Assembly (NCBI GenBank): GCA_016869015.1
Contig: VGFB01000155.1
Coordinates: 1 to 7,779 of the forward strand
DNA: 7,779 bases
Origin: Armatimonadota bacterium
Lineage (GTDB): Bacteria; Armatimonadota; Zipacnadia; Zipacnadales; VGFC01
Reading direction: 5' to 3'
The notes under the pieces were generated by a model. That model searched no databases. It was not told the DNA's origin and saw nothing but the letters and a program-made list of their open reading frames with translations. Shown one piece after another: positions 7,024 to 7,779 of this stretch (the first letter of the stretch is position 1; the number at the start of each line of letters is the position of its first letter). A program made the position numbers and the translations under genes.

Positions 7024-7620
7024 TCAAGCTGTCTTCGCGGGGCGAAGACCCTCCACGACCACGGAGGTGAGGTTGGAGACGAACTCATCTCGGGCTGTGC
7101 TCCAGTCCTCAGGCGGCCTCGCCGCACAACGAGCGACGAACCCCCTGACCGCGAGGGCGATGATCTGCATGGCGGGCCCGGCCAGTGCCTCGCGGAACTC
7201 GCCCCTCGCCACCCCGTCCCGCAGGATCGCTTCCAGGGCTTGGCCGACTCCCCGATACTGCCCGGCCAGGGCCTCGGCCGCCTCGGGATCGCGCCCGGCC
7301 TCCTGGAAGAGCACCCGCAGCCAGGTGCGGTGCTCCCAGGTTGTGTCGAGGTACTCCGTCACCAGACCGCGCAGCGCCTCGATGGCGGACCCCTCGCTCT
7401 GTCCACCTGACCCAATCTCGCGGAACAGCTCTCTCGGGCCGAACTCGCGGACCACGGCCAGGAAGAGGTCATGCTTGGTGGGGAAGTGCCGGAAGAGGAC
7501 GGTCTCCGTCACGCCGGCATCGGTGGCGATACTCCGCGTCGTCGCGGCCTCGTAGCCCTCGGTACTGAAGCGTCCCAGTGCCGCCTGAAGGAGCTGCTTG
7601 CGTCGCCGGGGGTCTCGCAC
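7024..7620 (-). CDS. TetR/AcrR-family transcriptional repressor
   Basis: A 198-residue protein from GTG at 7620. That start is chosen because GGAGGTGA (7625-7632) sits 7 nt upstream and the resulting protein begins just before the first TetR helix. Longer starts at 7650 and 7752 add residues unlike the family, and the 7650 ATG abuts the palindrome with no room for a ribosome binding site. The N-terminal DNA-binding domain is typical: a first helix (RRRKQLLQAALGRFSTEGYEA), then the helix-turn-helix at about 27-46 (TTRSIATDAGVTETVLFRHF), then the PTKHDLFLAV helix. The C-terminal part (about 60-198) is the variable ligand-binding/dimerisation region, from which no ligand can be guessed. It leads the operon and a matching palindrome lies just upstream, so it probably represses itself and the export genes until an inducer binds. 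Confidence 0.93.
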   Translation of the reverse strand: MRDPRRRKQLLQAALGRFSTEGYEAATTRSIATDAGVTETVLFRHFPTKHDLFLAVVREFGPRELFREIGSGGQSEGSAIEALRGLVTEYLDTTWEHRTWLRVLFQEAGRDPEAAEALAGQYRGVGQALEAILRDGVARGEFREALAGPAMQIIALAVRGFVARCAARPPEDWSTARDEFVSNLTSVVVEGLRPAKTA

Positions 7621-7624
7621 CGGG

Positions 7625-7632
7625 TCACCTCC
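7625..7632 (-). promoter_or_regulatory. Ribosome binding site that fixes the TetR GTG start
   Basis: The minus strand reads GGAGGTGA, a near-ideal Shine-Dalgarno sequence, with 7 nt between GGAGG and the GTG at 7618-7620. Neither in-frame upstream ATG (7650, 7752) has a comparably good site, so this decides the start. Confidence 0.75.
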
Positions 7633-7650
7633 GCTCGCCTGAGCGCCCAT

Positions 7651-7670
7651 GTGTAAGTGGACGCTTACAC
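7651..7670. promoter_or_regulatory. Palindromic operator, likely bound by the adjacent TetR protein
   Basis: GTGTAAG (7651-7657) and CTTACAC (7664-7670) are perfect inverted arms around a 6-nt spacer; one further spacer pair is also complementary. GTAAG...CTTAC palindromes of about 18-20 bp are a common operator form for TetR-family repressors. The site lies 30 nt upstream of the chosen GTG start, where it could block the promoter of the whole operon. I could not find a convincing -35/-10 pair between here and 7779, so the promoter itself is unassigned. Binding by this particular protein is inferred from position and form. Confidence 0.7.
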
Positions 7671-7779
7671 ACCAGGACGTTACAGGTGCGGGGAAGTTCA
7701 CCGGCACGAGTGGCAGAGCATGCACCGCGCAGTCAAGGCGTGGCCATGCCACCTTCTCTCAGCTCACCCCGAGCCCCCC

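Noticed and set aside
7731..7736. TTGACT on the minus strand as a -35 box
   Set aside because: The hexamer 17 nt downstream (CCACTC) is nothing like a -10 box, and other spacings gave no better match.
7621..7752. N-terminal extension of the TetR protein from ATG at 7752 or 7650
   Set aside because: The extra residues do not resemble the family, the operator would fall inside the coding sequence or abut the ATG, and the GTG at 7620 has a far better ribosome binding site.

Overview
This is a GC-rich bacterial window. One tightly packed minus-strand operon runs from about 7620 down to 351, with non-coding DNA at both ends. The exported proteins carry paired EF-hands (D-x-[DN]-x-D-G loops), and one combines FG-GAP/VCBS repeats with an ASPIC/UnbV domain. 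That mix, with GC-rich third codon positions, is common in Planctomycetota and related groups (other PVC bacteria, Armatimonadota, uncultured lineages). The assignment is an inference from protein style only, since the window has no rRNA or phylogenetic marker.

Reading in the direction of transcription (high to low coordinates): an upstream region with a near-perfect palindrome (7651-7670); a TetR-family repressor from a GTG start at 7620; an exported EF-hand + PD40/TolB-like beta-propeller protein (5553-7007); an exported propeller-like protein of unrecognised family without EF-hands (4117-5556); an EF-hand lipoprotein with a class C beta-lactamase/family VIII esterase domain (2606-4120); and a large exported EF-hand + FG-GAP/VCBS + ASPIC/UnbV protein (351-2609). 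The repressor and first structural gene are 16 nt apart. The next three junctions can each be read as a 4-nt NTGA stop/start overlap with a purine-rich ribosome binding site 8-9 nt upstream, so the four export genes look translationally coupled.

The last 350 bases (1-350) hold no convincing gene. They contain a perfect 28-bp inverted repeat (39-66 / 94-121), each arm of which contains a smaller palindrome. A 10-mer from it recurs at 331-340, just past the end of the operon.

One reading is a repressor-controlled cassette that sends a set of calcium-binding proteins to the cell envelope or outside: one putative serine hydrolase anchored as a lipoprotein, accompanied by propeller-type proteins that could bind a substrate, partner or surface. 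The EF-hand modules of the first and last structural genes are 89% identical in DNA over 110 bp, so the module was apparently copied between genes. Neither the substrate nor the TetR ligand can be read from the sequence.
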